A DNA stretch of 63,710 nt from Pseudomonadota bacterium. GTDB taxonomy: Bacteria; Desulfobacterota; SM23-61. Shown piece after piece: positions 1 through 8,188 of this stretch. Numbering within the stretch: position 1 is the first letter of the stretch; each line of letters starts with the position of its first letter. The notes beneath the pieces are model-generated. The model did no database searches, was not told where the DNA came from, and worked only from the letters and a program-made list of their open reading frames with translations. The translations under genes were made by a program, and so were the position numbers. The stretch spans positions 1 through 63,710 of the forward strand of contig JAHJQK010000098.1 in the NCBI GenBank assembly GCA_018819135.1, read 5' to 3'.

Positions 1-78
1 ATCGCCAAGATTCAAGAGCGGATAAAGGAAGAGTACTCTTCCCTTAAAGCTAAGGTCGGAGCTGAAAATATTACTTAA
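1..78 (+). CDS. C-terminal end of an unidentified protein (partial)
   Basis: The frame is open from the window edge to a TAA at 76-78 and gives 25 residues beginning IAKIQERIKEEYSSL. The tail is charged and helix-like. No family can be recognised from so little. It may be the 3' end of a gene lying mostly outside the window; no partner gene follows directly. Confidence 0.4.
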   Translation: MAKIQERIKEEYSSLKAKVGAENIT

Positions 79-126
79 AAAGTTAAGGTAAAGGGATAGG
101 GTGGATCTTACTATGGCCTTTCCGTT

Positions 127-336
127 TTAGAAATTTTGTGGATAGCATTCCGAGAGAGCCGGCCAATTCCCAGTTAGTCTTATTCGGCCACCTGGAAGTC
201 CTCCTTTAAAGGCAATACTCATTCTATCATCCCCAATAGCCTGCCCTTGATTGCTGCGGACAATAACATATTGATATACTTCCAGAAATTCTTTGGCCCA
301 GGCAAGATTATGCTTGCCTCCCGTACCGCCATCTAT
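127..336 (-). pseudogene. possible gene remnant in the 79-435 intergenic stretch
   Basis: This minus-strand frame is open for 69 codons between stops and has no ATG near its 5' end. It begins IDGGTGGKHNLAWAKEFLEV and later contains FKGGLPGGRIRLTGNW. Composition and codon use look coding rather than random. It ends in a normal stop (TAA, 127-129). The missing 5' end suggests the 3' part of a decayed gene. I do not recognise the family. Nothing else is visible in the 357-base stretch between the first stop codon and the DHH gene. Confidence 0.3.
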
Positions 337-435
337 TTAGGTCGGGAGACTCCACCCCAAATTTCTGTTTGCATTTTTAGAAAAAAATAGGCACGATAGC
401 TTTATTACTTATTTTAAGGCATTGCAGAAAGGTTT

Positions 436-1452
436 ATGGCTGCGGAAAAGCTCGAAAATCTACAACGGGTTGTAGAAGGGAAAAAGGTGCTGATCCTTGC
501 CCATAACAATCCGGATCCTGACGCCGTAGCTACCGGGTGGGCCTTGAAATTTCTTTTGCAAAAAAAGTTTAAAGTAAGTTCCGTCCTGGTTTACGGAGGT
601 CTTATCACCCGAGCCGAAAATCAAGCGATGGTTCGCCTGCTAAACATTAATATCAAACCATTGGAGATGGTCAATGTCCACGATTTTAACGCCATCGCCT
701 TGGTGGACACTCAACCCGGAGCCGGAAATAACAATCTGCCATCGTCTGTCCAGCCTTCCATTGTTATTGATCACCACGGGTTGAGAAAATCCGCATTAGG
801 AGTAGATTTTGTCGATATTCGGCCTAATTACGGGAGTTCAGCCACCATCTTGACCGAGTATCTCTTCCAGGCTGCCCTGCCGATTTCGCAGAAAATGGCG
901 ACCGCACTTTATTATGGGATTAAGACCGATACCCAAGGCCTCGGGCGATATGCCCGGGAGGAAGATTACCGAGCGACGATTCGATTATATCCCAAAATCC
1001 AAATAAGATTCTTATCGCAGATAGAATACCCGGAATTTTCCAGGGACTATTTTGAAGATTTTGATAGGGCCCTCCATATTGGAGAAATCTATGGGGATGT
1101 AGTTTTATGCGATTTACCGTCCATGATCAAGACAGATATGGTAGCCCTTATGTCGGATTTTTTTCTTCGACTTTCCGGGGTGCGCTGGAGTTTTGTTATG
1201 GGGATGGACGAAAACTGTTTAATTTTTTCCCTCCGGGCCAAACACTCCAACCAAAATGCCGGTCGCCTGGTGCGAAAAATTATCAGAGGATTGGGGTCCG
1301 CAGGAGGGCATCAGATGATCGCAGGAGGGCAAATCCCCATTAAGGGATTTACCTTAGAGAAAAAGGAGAAGATGCGTCAAGCCCTGGGGAGACGATTTTT
1401 GAAGATTGTAGGTCAAGAAGGCGCAGAGGAAGAAAAACTCCTTCACCGCTAA
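436..1452 (+). CDS. DHH/DHHA1 family phosphoesterase (NrnA-like)
   Basis: A 338-residue soluble protein of the DHH superfamily, whose members hydrolyse phosphodiester bonds in nanoRNAs, pAp or cyclic dinucleotides using paired Mn ions. Motif I NNPDPDA lies at residues 24-30, motif II VDTQ at 90-93, the DHH triad at 112-114 and motif IV TDT near 164-166. The C-terminal DHHA1 substrate-binding domain carries GSAGGHQMIAGG near residue 286. Length and domain order match stand-alone NrnA-like enzymes. No CBS or PAS regulatory domain is present. The substrate (nanoRNA/pAp or c-di-AMP) cannot be decided from sequence. It stands alone, followed by a divergent decayed region. Confidence 0.88.
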   Translation: MAAEKLENLQRVVEGKKVLILAHNNPDPDAVATGWALKFLLQKKFKVSSVLVYGGLITRAENQAMVRLLNINIKPLEMVNVHDFNAIALVDTQPGAGNNNLPSSVQPSIVIDHHGLRKSALGVDFVDIRPNYGSSATILTEYLFQAALPISQKMATALYYGIKTDTQGLGRYAREEDYRATIRLYPKIQIRFLSQIEYPEFSRDYFEDFDRALHIGEIYGDVVLCDLPSMIKTDMVALMSDFFLRLSGVRWSFVMGMDENCLIFSLRAKHSNQNAGRLVRKIIRGLGSAGGHQMIAGGQIPIKGFTLEKKEKMRQALGRRFLKIVGQEGAEEEKLLHR

Positions 1453-1501
1453 TAGGGGACATTGGTGACGATTGGCGGGTCTATACCCTTGTGAACCAAA
1501 C

Positions 1502-1526
1502 TTGATGACTTCGTAAAAAGTCCATC
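1502..1526. repeat. half-copy of MITE-like repeat (terminal arm)
   Basis: It reads TTGATGACTTCGTAAAAAGT and then CCATC, matching the terminal arm of the elements at 4143-4300, 6547-6730 and 14733-14904. It abuts the 3' end of the broken MFS gene. Confidence 0.55.
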
Positions 1527-1527
1527 C

Positions 1528-2477
1528 TTAGGTTTCCGCAATCAGGTTGACTCTTTCTACCTTATCCAGGTCTCTTTGATAAAACCTTGAACCGAGGTAA
1601 AAAACAACGGATGAGAACAAGGGCATTAAACAAGCCGCCTGCAGGGCCACGGTAATCCCATACCGGTCTGAAAAGGCGCCGGTTACGATGGGGCCGAGAG
1701 AACTGCCCAGTAAATTTTGCGCGATTACGCAAAGCGCATAGGATATGGCCCGCAACCCCGGATGGACAACATCCTGGGTGACCGCTATGGCTGAGGAGGC
1801 CCAGGCGATGGAAGCAATCCCGCCCAATAGAAAAATGCTATATTGAACGGACCCGCCAGAGAAGAAATGAAGACCCACAAAAAACAAGACAGCGGCTAGC
1901 AATCCTGAGATGGAAGCAACCAACAGCCTGGCCTGAATTTTCTTTTTCATCCACCGGTCCGCCATCCCCAATGAGTGGCGATAACCCCCCCCAATACAAT
2001 GCCGGCCGCCATGCCGATGGGAATAGATGAATTCCAGATTCCCACCATCAGAGCTCGTTTCTTTTCCGGGTATAAGGCGGAAATCATGGCCGTTCCGCCG
2101 GGGGCATAACCGGCTTCCCCGAGCCCGATCGCGGTTCTGGCTACAAAAAGCTGGCCGAAATTTCTGGTTAGGGCGCAGGCGGCCGTGGCCCCAATCCACA
2201 ATACGGCCATGATGCCGATGCTTTTTTTGCGGCTCCAGCGGTCAATCACAATGGAAACGGGGAAAGAGAAGATTACGATAGCCCAGTAAACGGCGGATAC
2301 CAGGGCACCGCATTGAACATCATTTAACCCCCATTCTGTCCTTAAAAAGGGAAACAGGGAAACGACCACCATCCGATCGACATAGTCAAAAAAATAAAGC
2401 AACCATAACAAGATGAAAATATAATTGGTGTAACCCTTGGAAAAAAGATATCCCTCAGGGAGAGAAGTTTTAAACAC
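1528..2477 (-). pseudogene. MFS transporter, internally deleted and frameshifted
   Basis: The natural start is probably GTG at 2475-2477, preceded by a strong Shine-Dalgarno sequence (GGAGGAGG on the coding strand, 2485-2492). The N-terminal half has six-helix MFS character: DYVDRM in helix 1, DRWSRKKSIG after helix 2, GLGEAGYAPGG in helix 4 and GGVIATHWGWR near helix 6. Around 1950-1990 the frame is lost. Coding resumes in a second frame at MADRWMKKKIQARLL, which corresponds to the loop after helix 8, and runs to a stop at 1528. Helix 7-8 sequence is therefore missing as well. The original was an anion:cation symporter-like MFS permease; it is very unlikely to be functional now. Confidence 0.75.
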
Positions 2478-3299
2478 GGTTAGGCCTCCTCCAGTATGAT
2501 TTACTTCCTTAAGCAATGCCTTAATGTCGCTGAAAATCCCCAGATGAATGGTCCGGTTTCTCCCGATTTCCTCCTGCCTGATACCCACCTGAACCAGCTT
2601 GGCGTTGGGATTGAGCAGATCCCCGAAGGCATAATACAGACTGATGCGATTACCGAGGAAAACAATCAGGTCTGCGCCCATCAGGGCGTCGGCAGCAGCC
2701 CCGGGCCTGATCGCCGAAGAAGCCTCGAAACAGAGCGGATGGGTATCAGGAAGTAAGCCGCGCCCGGTGGCCGAAGTAAAACCAGGCACACCGGTTTTTT
2801 CTATAAAGGCAGCAAATTCCTTTTCAGCGCGCGAATAATATGCTCCGCTGCCAGCAATAAAAATTGGCTTTTCAGCCGCCTCCAGCATCTCCAACAGGAT
2901 CCGGGTTTTTTCAAGATCAACCCCCCGGGATTCAGCCAGCGTGTTCGTTCTCTTAACCGTTTTTTCATCGACTTGGCCGTTCCATACGTCTACCGGCAGT
3001 TCAAGGTAAACCGGCCCCGGGCATCCGCTGATCGCAATGCGGTATGCCATATCGATGAATTCCGGGATGCGTTCAGTTATCTGACAGACCAGAGCCTTTT
3101 TGACCAGGGGTTCGATGACGGGAAGCTGGCGCATATCCTGGAGGTCGAGTTTTTCGTAGGCTTTGAGTCCCACGACCCCGGCAATTAACACCACCGGTGA
3201 ATTGGCCATTTGAGCATTGGCCATGGCACTCAGCGAATTACTAAACCCCGGGCCGGCAGTAACCAGGGCAAAACGCGGCTTGCGGGTCAGTCTTCCCTT
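2478..3299 (-). pseudogene. thiamine-pyrophosphate enzyme, truncated at both ends
   Basis: The remnant carries the rest of a PYR domain (VTAGPGFSNSLSAMANAQMA and the PVYLELPVDV region) and the central Rossmann-like domain (EKPIFIAGSGAYYSRA, GADLIVFLGNRIS) of an acetolactate synthase/oxalyl-CoA decarboxylase-type protein. About 75 N-terminal residues, including the catalytic glutamate region, are absent; the open frame ends at a stop near 3318. The whole C-terminal TPP-binding domain is also missing. The frame instead runs straight into the MFS gene and its Shine-Dalgarno sequence, giving a continuous 425-codon chimeric frame (1947-3224). It is best read as a deletion scar. Confidence 0.75.
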
Positions 3300-3394
3300 A
3301 AAGGATCCAGTGAATGATCAGCGCCAAAGATTTGGGCCCAGGCTCTATGTCCAAATTAATTTAAATTCAGTCTCCATTTGGACCCCTTGAGTAA

Positions 3395-4126
3395 TTAAAT
3401 TGCCATCAACAATCCGCCATCAACATTTATAGCCTGGCCGGTAATGTACGAAGATTCCTTGGAAGCCAGATAGGCAGCTAGGTCAGCCACATCTCCGGGT
3501 GATCCGATTCGCGCTTGCGGAATGTCGTTCGCCCATGCTCTTTCCCGTTCGGCGCGCGTTTGGTTTAAATATTTAGCTTCCATCTCGAACCGGTAAACTT
3601 GCAGGTCGGTCATGACAATCCCGGGGCAAAGGGCATTCACTCGAATACCCTGTCTGGCCAATTCCAGAGCCATAACTTTCGTAAGCATGATCACGCCGGC
3701 CTTAGCGACTGCATAGGCTCCATTGGCCAGAGGGGGAGTTTTCCCGGCCTTGGAGGAAATGTTAATGATGGCTCCCTGATGCCGTTCAATCATCATGGGC
3801 AGCACTGCCCTTGAAACTCTGAAAACCCCGTGAAGATTGACATCAATAGTTTTCATCCAGGCCTCTTCGTTGTAAGTATGGGCCGGGCTGGGGGCACCCA
3901 AGGATGCTCCTGCGTTATTGAAGAGGGCGTGGATGCTGGCGATGCTCTCCATCTCTTGGCGCATGCCCATTTTTACGCCGCCAACGCTCTCCGGGCCCTT
4001 TCCGAGATCGGCTATGATGACGTTGGCGCCACAGGATGCCATTTTTTCGGCAATGGCAAAGCCAATTCCAGTTCTTTTCCCTGCCCCCGTAACCAAGGCC
4101 GTCTTTCCTTTCAGATCTTCGTACAT
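3395..4126 (-). CDS. short-chain dehydrogenase/reductase with shortened N-terminal half
   Basis: A 243-residue SDR. The start at 4126 is chosen because GGAGG stands seven bases upstream. The nucleotide-binding motif TGAGKRTGIG is at about 14-23, NNAG at 70-73, and the catalytic Ser-Tyr-Lys lie in INISSKAG and the YAVAK motif. PGIVMTD and ITGQAINVDGG complete the C-terminal part. The segment between strand 2 (IIAD) and NNAG is only about 30 residues, where classical SDRs have about 50-55, and the expected D-V/L adenine-binding strand is not seen. It may be an internally deleted, non-functional copy, like its neighbours. The substrate is unknown. Confidence 0.7.
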   Translation of the reverse strand: MYEDLKGKTALVTGAGKRTGIGFAIAEKMASCGANVIIADLGKGPESVGGVKMGMRQEMESIASIHALFNNAGASLGAPSPAHTYNEEAWMKTIDVNLHGVFRVSRAVLPMMIERHQGAIINISSKAGKTPPLANGAYAVAKAGVIMLTKVMALELARQGIRVNALCPGIVMTDLQVYRFEMEAKYLNQTRAERERAWANDIPQARIGSPGDVADLAAYLASKESSYITGQAINVDGGLLMAI

Positions 4127-4142
4127 TTTAAGTCCTCCAAAC

Positions 4143-4300
4143 TTGATGATCTCGCAAAAAGTCATCAAGATGGATGGCAAAGTAAAAAGCTCCAGATGCA
4201 AGGCGCGCAAAACCTGAGGAGTGAGGCGTACTTAAAAGGTACGCCGCAACGACAAAGGTGAAGCGCAACGCCGCAGATGGACTTTTTACGAAGCCATCAA
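4143..4300. repeat. MITE-like element with terminal inverted repeats
   Basis: The 158-base element starts TTGATGATCTCGCAAAAAGT and ends ACTTTTTACGAAGCCATCAA, imperfect inverted repeats of about 24 bases. The interior contains its own palindrome around GGCGTACTTAAAAGGTACGCC (quoted in two parts: GGCGTAC and GTACGCC arms). It occupies much of the 4127-4491 gap upstream of the SDR gene. Relatives lie at 1502, 6547, 14733 and 59711. Confidence 0.65.
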
Positions 4301-4334
4301 ACTTTGCAAATCGATATAAATCCACATAAGTCGT

Positions 4335-4432
4335 CATTGCGCGAAACTTGTCCTCGCGAAAGCGGGGAGAGGGAATCCAGAGGCCTTTTTGCAGCCAACA
4401 TTGGATTCCGGGCCAAGCCCGGAATGACAGAC
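4335..4432. repeat. intergenic palindromic repeat
   Basis: It contains CGTCATTGCGCGAAACTTG, CTCGCGAAAGCGGGGAG and a hairpin formed by ATTCCGGGCCAAGCCCGGAAT (arms ATTCCGGGC and GCCCGGAAT). The same words recur at 25960-26050. This is the familiar palindrome class of deltaproteobacterial intergenic regions; it contains no coding signal. Confidence 0.5.
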
Positions 4433-4491
4433 CATAAAAGATTGATGTAAAAATTTAGGACGCTATTTATTTGCCAATGACACTTCTTTTA

Positions 4492-4662
4492 TCATTCGCC
4501 TGCAATCGCCCGTGCAGGGCAGATGTCCGAACACGTACCGCAGTCGGTGCAAAGGTCAGGATCGATCCTGGGCCTTTCTTTTCCGGCAGAAATAGCCTCG
4601 AGGGGACAGACTTGCAAACATTCTCCACCGTTGGTACAACGCTCAGTAATCCGGTAAGCCAT
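4492..4662 (-). CDS. small 2[4Fe-4S]-type ferredoxin with one missing cysteine
   Basis: The 56-residue frame starts MAYRITERCTNGGECLQVCP. The second cluster motif CTDCGTCSDICP is intact. In the first motif the second ligand of C-x2-C-x2-C-x3-CP is Gly (codon GGT; a single base change from TGT), leaving C-x5-C-x3-CP. That would leave a degraded or [3Fe-4S] site. Length fits a minimal bacterial ferredoxin. No good Shine-Dalgarno sequence was seen. It sits just downstream of the truncated acyl-CoA dehydrogenase, so it may once have been part of an electron-transfer unit with it. Confidence 0.7.
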   Translation of the reverse strand: MAYRITERCTNGGECLQVCPLEAISAGKERPRIDPDLCTDCGTCSDICPARAIAGE

Positions 4663-4719
4663 ATATGCAATGCGGAATTCGGAGTGCGGAGTGTGGAATT
4701 TCTAACCGGAATAACGGGT

Positions 4720-5316
4720 TCAGATTTTTATTCCAGGGCCTTTCTCCACGATGAACATGGAGATCCGCTGATGAGGAGGTGCTTGGGGGTCCGTGCTGCA
4801 ATAAACCGTGAAAAAATCCGCCGCCTCGGCTCCGACCACAAAACGTTTCTGGCCATTCAATATAAAGGAATCGCCATCAGCAACGGCGCGGGTCGTGGCC
4901 CCGAAAAAATCAGACCCACCCCTCGGTTCGGTAAGGGCTTCTTCCGGTATCTTTGTGCCGGTGATGATGGGTCTTAAATATCGTTCTTTTTGTTCATCAG
5001 TTCCAAAAACATTAAGAGCCTCCCCTACAATGGAGGTCATCACAAAGGCGCATCCCAAGGCCACCCCCAGAACACCCACTTCCTCTTCGGCCACGACCTC
5101 CGCGGTCCAGGGTAACTCCCGGCCACCCCATTTCTTGGGGAACCGTATTCCCCGCAGGCCATGTTGGGCCAGCTTGGCGATAAAATCATAGGGGAACTTG
5201 ATCTCGTCCCGATCCATGGCCCGTAAAAGATCTGCCGGCACTTCATCCCGGACAAATTTCCGAACTTCATCCCGCAGTGCTTTCTCTTCTTCGGTCAGCA
5301 GGGCGTCATAGAGCAT
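4720..5316 (-). pseudogene. acyl-CoA dehydrogenase, C-terminal half missing
   Basis: The 198 codons cover the N-terminal helical domain and middle beta domain of an acyl-CoA dehydrogenase (LTEEEKALRDEVRKFV, LTEPRGGSDFFGATTRAV, FILNGQKRFVVGAEAADFF). A normal start has GGAGG seven bases upstream. The frame stops after FIVEKGPGIKI, where full-length enzymes of about 380 residues continue into the C-terminal four-helix domain. That domain carries the catalytic glutamate in most members. The sequence after the stop is low-complexity intergenic DNA, so the 3' half has been deleted rather than frameshifted. Confidence 0.8.
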
Positions 5317-5451
5317 GGTAGCCTCCTTTCATCATCAGAACGTCTTTTCTGTGGTCTGCTTTAGAGATCGACCAAGGAAATGTTCTCTCGTCTTCAAGAA
5401 AGCCTTATGAAGCTCCGGGGATAAATTTAATGGATAGGAAATTCCTTTTTG

Positions 5452-5542
5452 GACACGGATGTATACAGAAAGCCGCTTAGCGCTATGCGCATAGCGTCTT
5501 TTTTGTTTCTGCGGTTATCTGCGTAAATCTGCGTCCTATTAA
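5452..5542. repeat. dispersed CGCAGAT-type intergenic repeat
   Basis: It contains TGGACACGGATGTATACAGA, a palindromic GCTTAGCGCTATGCGCATAGC block and TCTGCGTAAATCTGCGTCC. Variants occur at 6735-6800, 19231-19322, 25198-25265, 26135-26232, 26778-26955, 34066-34100, 36141-36165 and 59628-59660. It lies between mobA and the acyl-CoA dehydrogenase relic. Confidence 0.5.
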
Positions 5543-5544
5543 AT

Positions 5545-6132
5545 TTAATGATTCAGAAGATCTTCGGCCCGAATCAGATCTTCCGGAGTATTTACGTTTA
5601 AAAAGGAGACCAGCTGGGGGTCAAAGGGGAGGATTTCTTCGGTAGTCACCTCTCTCTTTTTTACTTTGGGGAAGAAGTCAATTATTTTTAAGTTCTTTTC
5701 TTGTAGTAACTCTTCCATGAAGGGCAAGCATTTTAGGGAATAAACTGCATGCAGAGGCTGCCAGCCATCCTCCGTTTTCGGAATGACGATGTCGTAACCG
5801 GGCGAGAGGGCGCTTAAATGGCTGATCAAGGCTTTGTTGAGAAACGGCATATCGCATGCCGCCACGAAAGCATGGGAGTGGGAAGCATGAAAGAGGCCGG
5901 TATAGATGCCCCCCAACGCTCCTCCCTCCGTAAAAAGATCGGAAATCATCCGCAGGTTCAGGTCCAGATAATCCAGAGGAGAATTGGTCACCAGGAAAAC
6001 TTCATCGAAAAGATCGACGAAGAGCTTCTTCGTGTGGTCGATGATGCGTTGGCCTTTAATTTCAAGAAAGGCTTTGTTTTTCCCCATGCGGAGGTTTTTC
6101 CCCCCGGCGAGGATGATGCCGGTAATTTTCAC
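5545..6132 (-). CDS. mobA: molybdenum cofactor guanylyltransferase (MobA)
   Basis: A 195-residue nucleotidyltransferase that attaches GMP to molybdopterin to make the MGD (bis-MGD) cofactor of DMSO-reductase-family enzymes such as formate dehydrogenase. The GTP-binding motif ILAGGKNLRMGKNKA is at residues 7-21, and GALGGIYTGL and the Mg-binding ACDMPF motif follow. Length is typical. The start is GTG at 6130-6132. It lies 24 bases downstream of the lipoprotein gene on the same strand, so the two are probably co-transcribed. MGD-dependent formate dehydrogenases are common selenoproteins, which fits the Sec use inferred elsewhere in the window; that link is inference. Confidence 0.9.
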   Translation of the reverse strand: MKITGIILAGGKNLRMGKNKAFLEIKGQRIIDHTKKLFVDLFDEVFLVTNSPLDYLDLNLRMISDLFTEGGALGGIYTGLFHASHSHAFVAACDMPFLNKALISHLSALSPGYDIVIPKTEDGWQPLHAVYSLKCLPFMEELLQEKNLKIIDFFPKVKKREVTTEEILPFDPQLVSFLNVNTPEDLIRAEDLLNH

Positions 6133-6156
6133 CTGGAAGTCAGAAAATCGCTTCGT

Positions 6157-6477
6157 TTACGATTTCTTCTTTTTTCCTTTCAGTTGCGCTTTCAAGGCGT
6201 CAATTTCGTTCTGCAAGGTTTGGTTCTGGGTGTGGAGTGAAGAAATTTGCAGATTAAGCTCGGCGATCTGGCTGCGCAAAGATGAGTTTTCGGTGGTCCG
6301 CTTATTTATTTCGGATTTCAATTTATCGACTTCTGCGGAGAGGTCCGCCACCTCTTTCTTTAATTGCTCGTTTTCAGCCTTCAGACCTCCTGTACACCCG
6401 ACAGTCAGAAAGAGGGCAGCAAAAATTAATAAGGTAACTCCCAATGGAACAACGCTTCTTGGACCTAAGCTAATCAT
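6157..6477 (-). CDS. coiled-coil lipoprotein
   Basis: A 106-residue protein. A hydrophobic signal segment (residues about 8-25) ends in the lipobox LTVGC, so the mature protein would be a lipoprotein with its N-terminal Cys at about residue 28. The rest is a continuous heptad coiled coil (ENEQLKKEVADLSAEVDKLK, then NSSLRSQIAELNLQISSL) ending in a Lys-rich tail. It resembles Lpp-type or envelope-spacer lipoproteins in plan; no specific family is assigned. GGAGG stands nine bases before the ATG at 6477. It precedes mobA on the same strand. Confidence 0.75.
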   Translation of the reverse strand: MISLGPRSVVPLGVTLLIFAALFLTVGCTGGLKAENEQLKKEVADLSAEVDKLKSEINKRTTENSSLRSQIAELNLQISSLHTQNQTLQNEIDALKAQLKGKKKKS

Positions 6478-6546
6478 GGAAAGGATCCTCCGCTAAATCT
6501 TAATATTTACAAATATATACTAAACTTTTAGTGGTATGTCAAATAG

Positions 6547-6730
6547 GATGATCTCATAAAAAGTCGGAAAATCCGTCACTCCTAAGAAAGCAGGAGTCCA
6601 GACGTCGTCCCTGCGCAAGCAGGGACCTATACCAATTTATTGGATTCCTGTTTTCACAGGAAACCCTGGATTCCCGCTTTCGCGGAAATGACGCAAATGG
6701 GACAAAATAGACTTTTTAAGAAGCCATCAA
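6547..6730. repeat. MITE-like element with terminal inverted repeats
   Basis: The 184-base copy runs from GATGATCTCATAAAAAGTC to GACTTTTTAAGAAGCCATCAA. Its interior (CACTCCTAAGAAAGCAGGAG, TTCCTGTTTTCACAGGAA, GATTCCCGCTTTCGCGGAAA) is almost the same as in the copy at 14733-14904. Confidence 0.65.
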
Positions 6731-6810
6731 ATTTGCTAAGCGCCTAGCGTTGGGCGCATAGCGTTTAAAATCATTGATATCGGCGAAAATCTGCGCTCCA
6801 ATCTTTTATT

Positions 6811-8178
6811 TCATTGCGGATGGCGGATTTTTTGGAGATAAATGCGATAATCGAAATTGGGGCTATTGGCCGGATTATGACATTTACGGCATTGGTCTTC
6901 AGCCACAGGGGAGAGGCTGCGGCGCAGTTCAGGATGTCCTTCGGCCGGGCCATGGCAAGCTTCGCACTGGACATTTTCCAAGAAAGCATTAGGATTCCTG
7001 ACAACTCCAAAGCCGGTGGTGTGGCAGGCCAGGCAGGTGGGGTCGGAAGATTTGTTTTGCCGGGATAAGGTTTGATACGCCCTGGCGTGGGCAGTTCCCG
7101 CCCAGCTTTGATGTTGCTGCGGATGGCAGGAGATACAGTGTTTTTCTCCCATATATAAAGGAGTAACGGGGATCACCACCTCACGACGGACACCCGGAGG
7201 GCTTCTCCGGGGGCTGGCCTGGGGCCGGGTTGAAATAAATTTCTGCAGATCGGCTTTATACTGGATTAGCCATTCCTGCACCTGAGGATGATCGGCAAAT
7301 TTCGCCGAGAGAGTGACCAGTTGAAAGTGAGAATAAATCCTTTTTTGCTCGACGAAAAAATCCACTTGGCCCAGGTGCTCCCCTCGAGAACCGGCCATGA
7401 TGATTTCTGAACCATTGGCATCAATGGGATGCGGTTGATGATGGGGAACATGGCCGCTTAGAATAAATTGGATGCCCGGGACATTTTTGGCGAGCATTTC
7501 CTGCTCAGGCAGTTCCATATGGCCCAGGACAGCGATGATCTTACATTTTTTCTTCTTTAACTCGGCGACGAATTTCTTGGCAACCTCGATGGGATCGGCA
7601 AGGTAGTACTTTTTGCTTTCTTCGGGAGGACCTCCTAAAGAAACCTCCTTGGAAATTAAACCTAAGAAACCGATTTTAACTCCCTGGAGTTCTTTTATTA
7701 AGTAAGGTTTGAAAACAGGTTTATGGGATTGGGTAAACATGAGATTGGCGGCCAGAAAAGGGAAATTCGCCCGTTTACTCATCCGTATGATTTCGCCCAC
7801 TCCGAAGGAAAAATCAAGTTCTCCGGGAGTAAAGGCATCATAGCTCATCAAGTTATAAGTTTTCATGTAAAGTGCAGCCTTGAGGTCTCCTATTTTTTTT
7901 TCGTTGGGATACCCAGTGGAGGGGCGATAATAAAGAAGGTCGCCCGTATCCACCAGGATCATATTGGGCTTCTCCCGCCGTAACTGTTCGATGCAAGTCG
8001 CCCGCCTGGCCAGACCGCCAAGCAAATTATCCCTTCAGCCGCAGGGCTCCAATTCACCATGGACGTTAGAGGAAAAAATGATGGTGATGATCCGGTCCGC
8101 ACTGGGAGTCGGAGGTTGCCCCCATAGGGAGAGAGGGAAGAGACAGACCAAAAAAATTCCTAATAAGTATTTTTTCAT
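6811..8178 (-). CDS. selenocysteine-containing metallophosphoesterase/tetraheme cytochrome c
   Basis: A probable 455-residue periplasmic selenoprotein. The start at 8178 has AGGA upstream and gives the signal peptide MKKYLLGIFLVCLFPLSLWG. Reading through TGA at 8035-8037 gives SSNVHGELEPCG-U-RDNLLGGLARRAT. In cytochrome-linked 5'-nucleotidase-like phosphoesterases I recall EPCGC followed by GGLARR, so U48 replaces the second Cys. The phosphoesterase domain follows (VDTGD, VLGHMELPEQE, ILSGHVPHH). From about residue 348 come four CxxCH heme sites: CISCH, CLACH, CEACH, CRKCH. The gene starts 10 bases after radA on the same strand. A SECIS-like hairpin follows the TGA. A decayed gene with a stop is the alternative; the intact frame on both sides argues against it. 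Confidence 0.8.
8004..8037 (-). promoter_or_regulatory. bacterial SECIS-like hairpin after UGA codon
   Basis: On the coding strand the TGA (8037-8035) is followed by 11 bases, then the 7-bp stem GCTTGGC/GCCAGGC (one G-T pair) closing the loop GGTCTG. The loop begins 18 bases after the TGA and starts with G. This fits the published bacterial SECIS pattern (loop 16-37 bases after UGA, G in its first two positions) and resembles the AGGUCU loop of E. coli fdhF. Confidence 0.7.
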
Positions 8179-8188
8179 CAAACCATCC

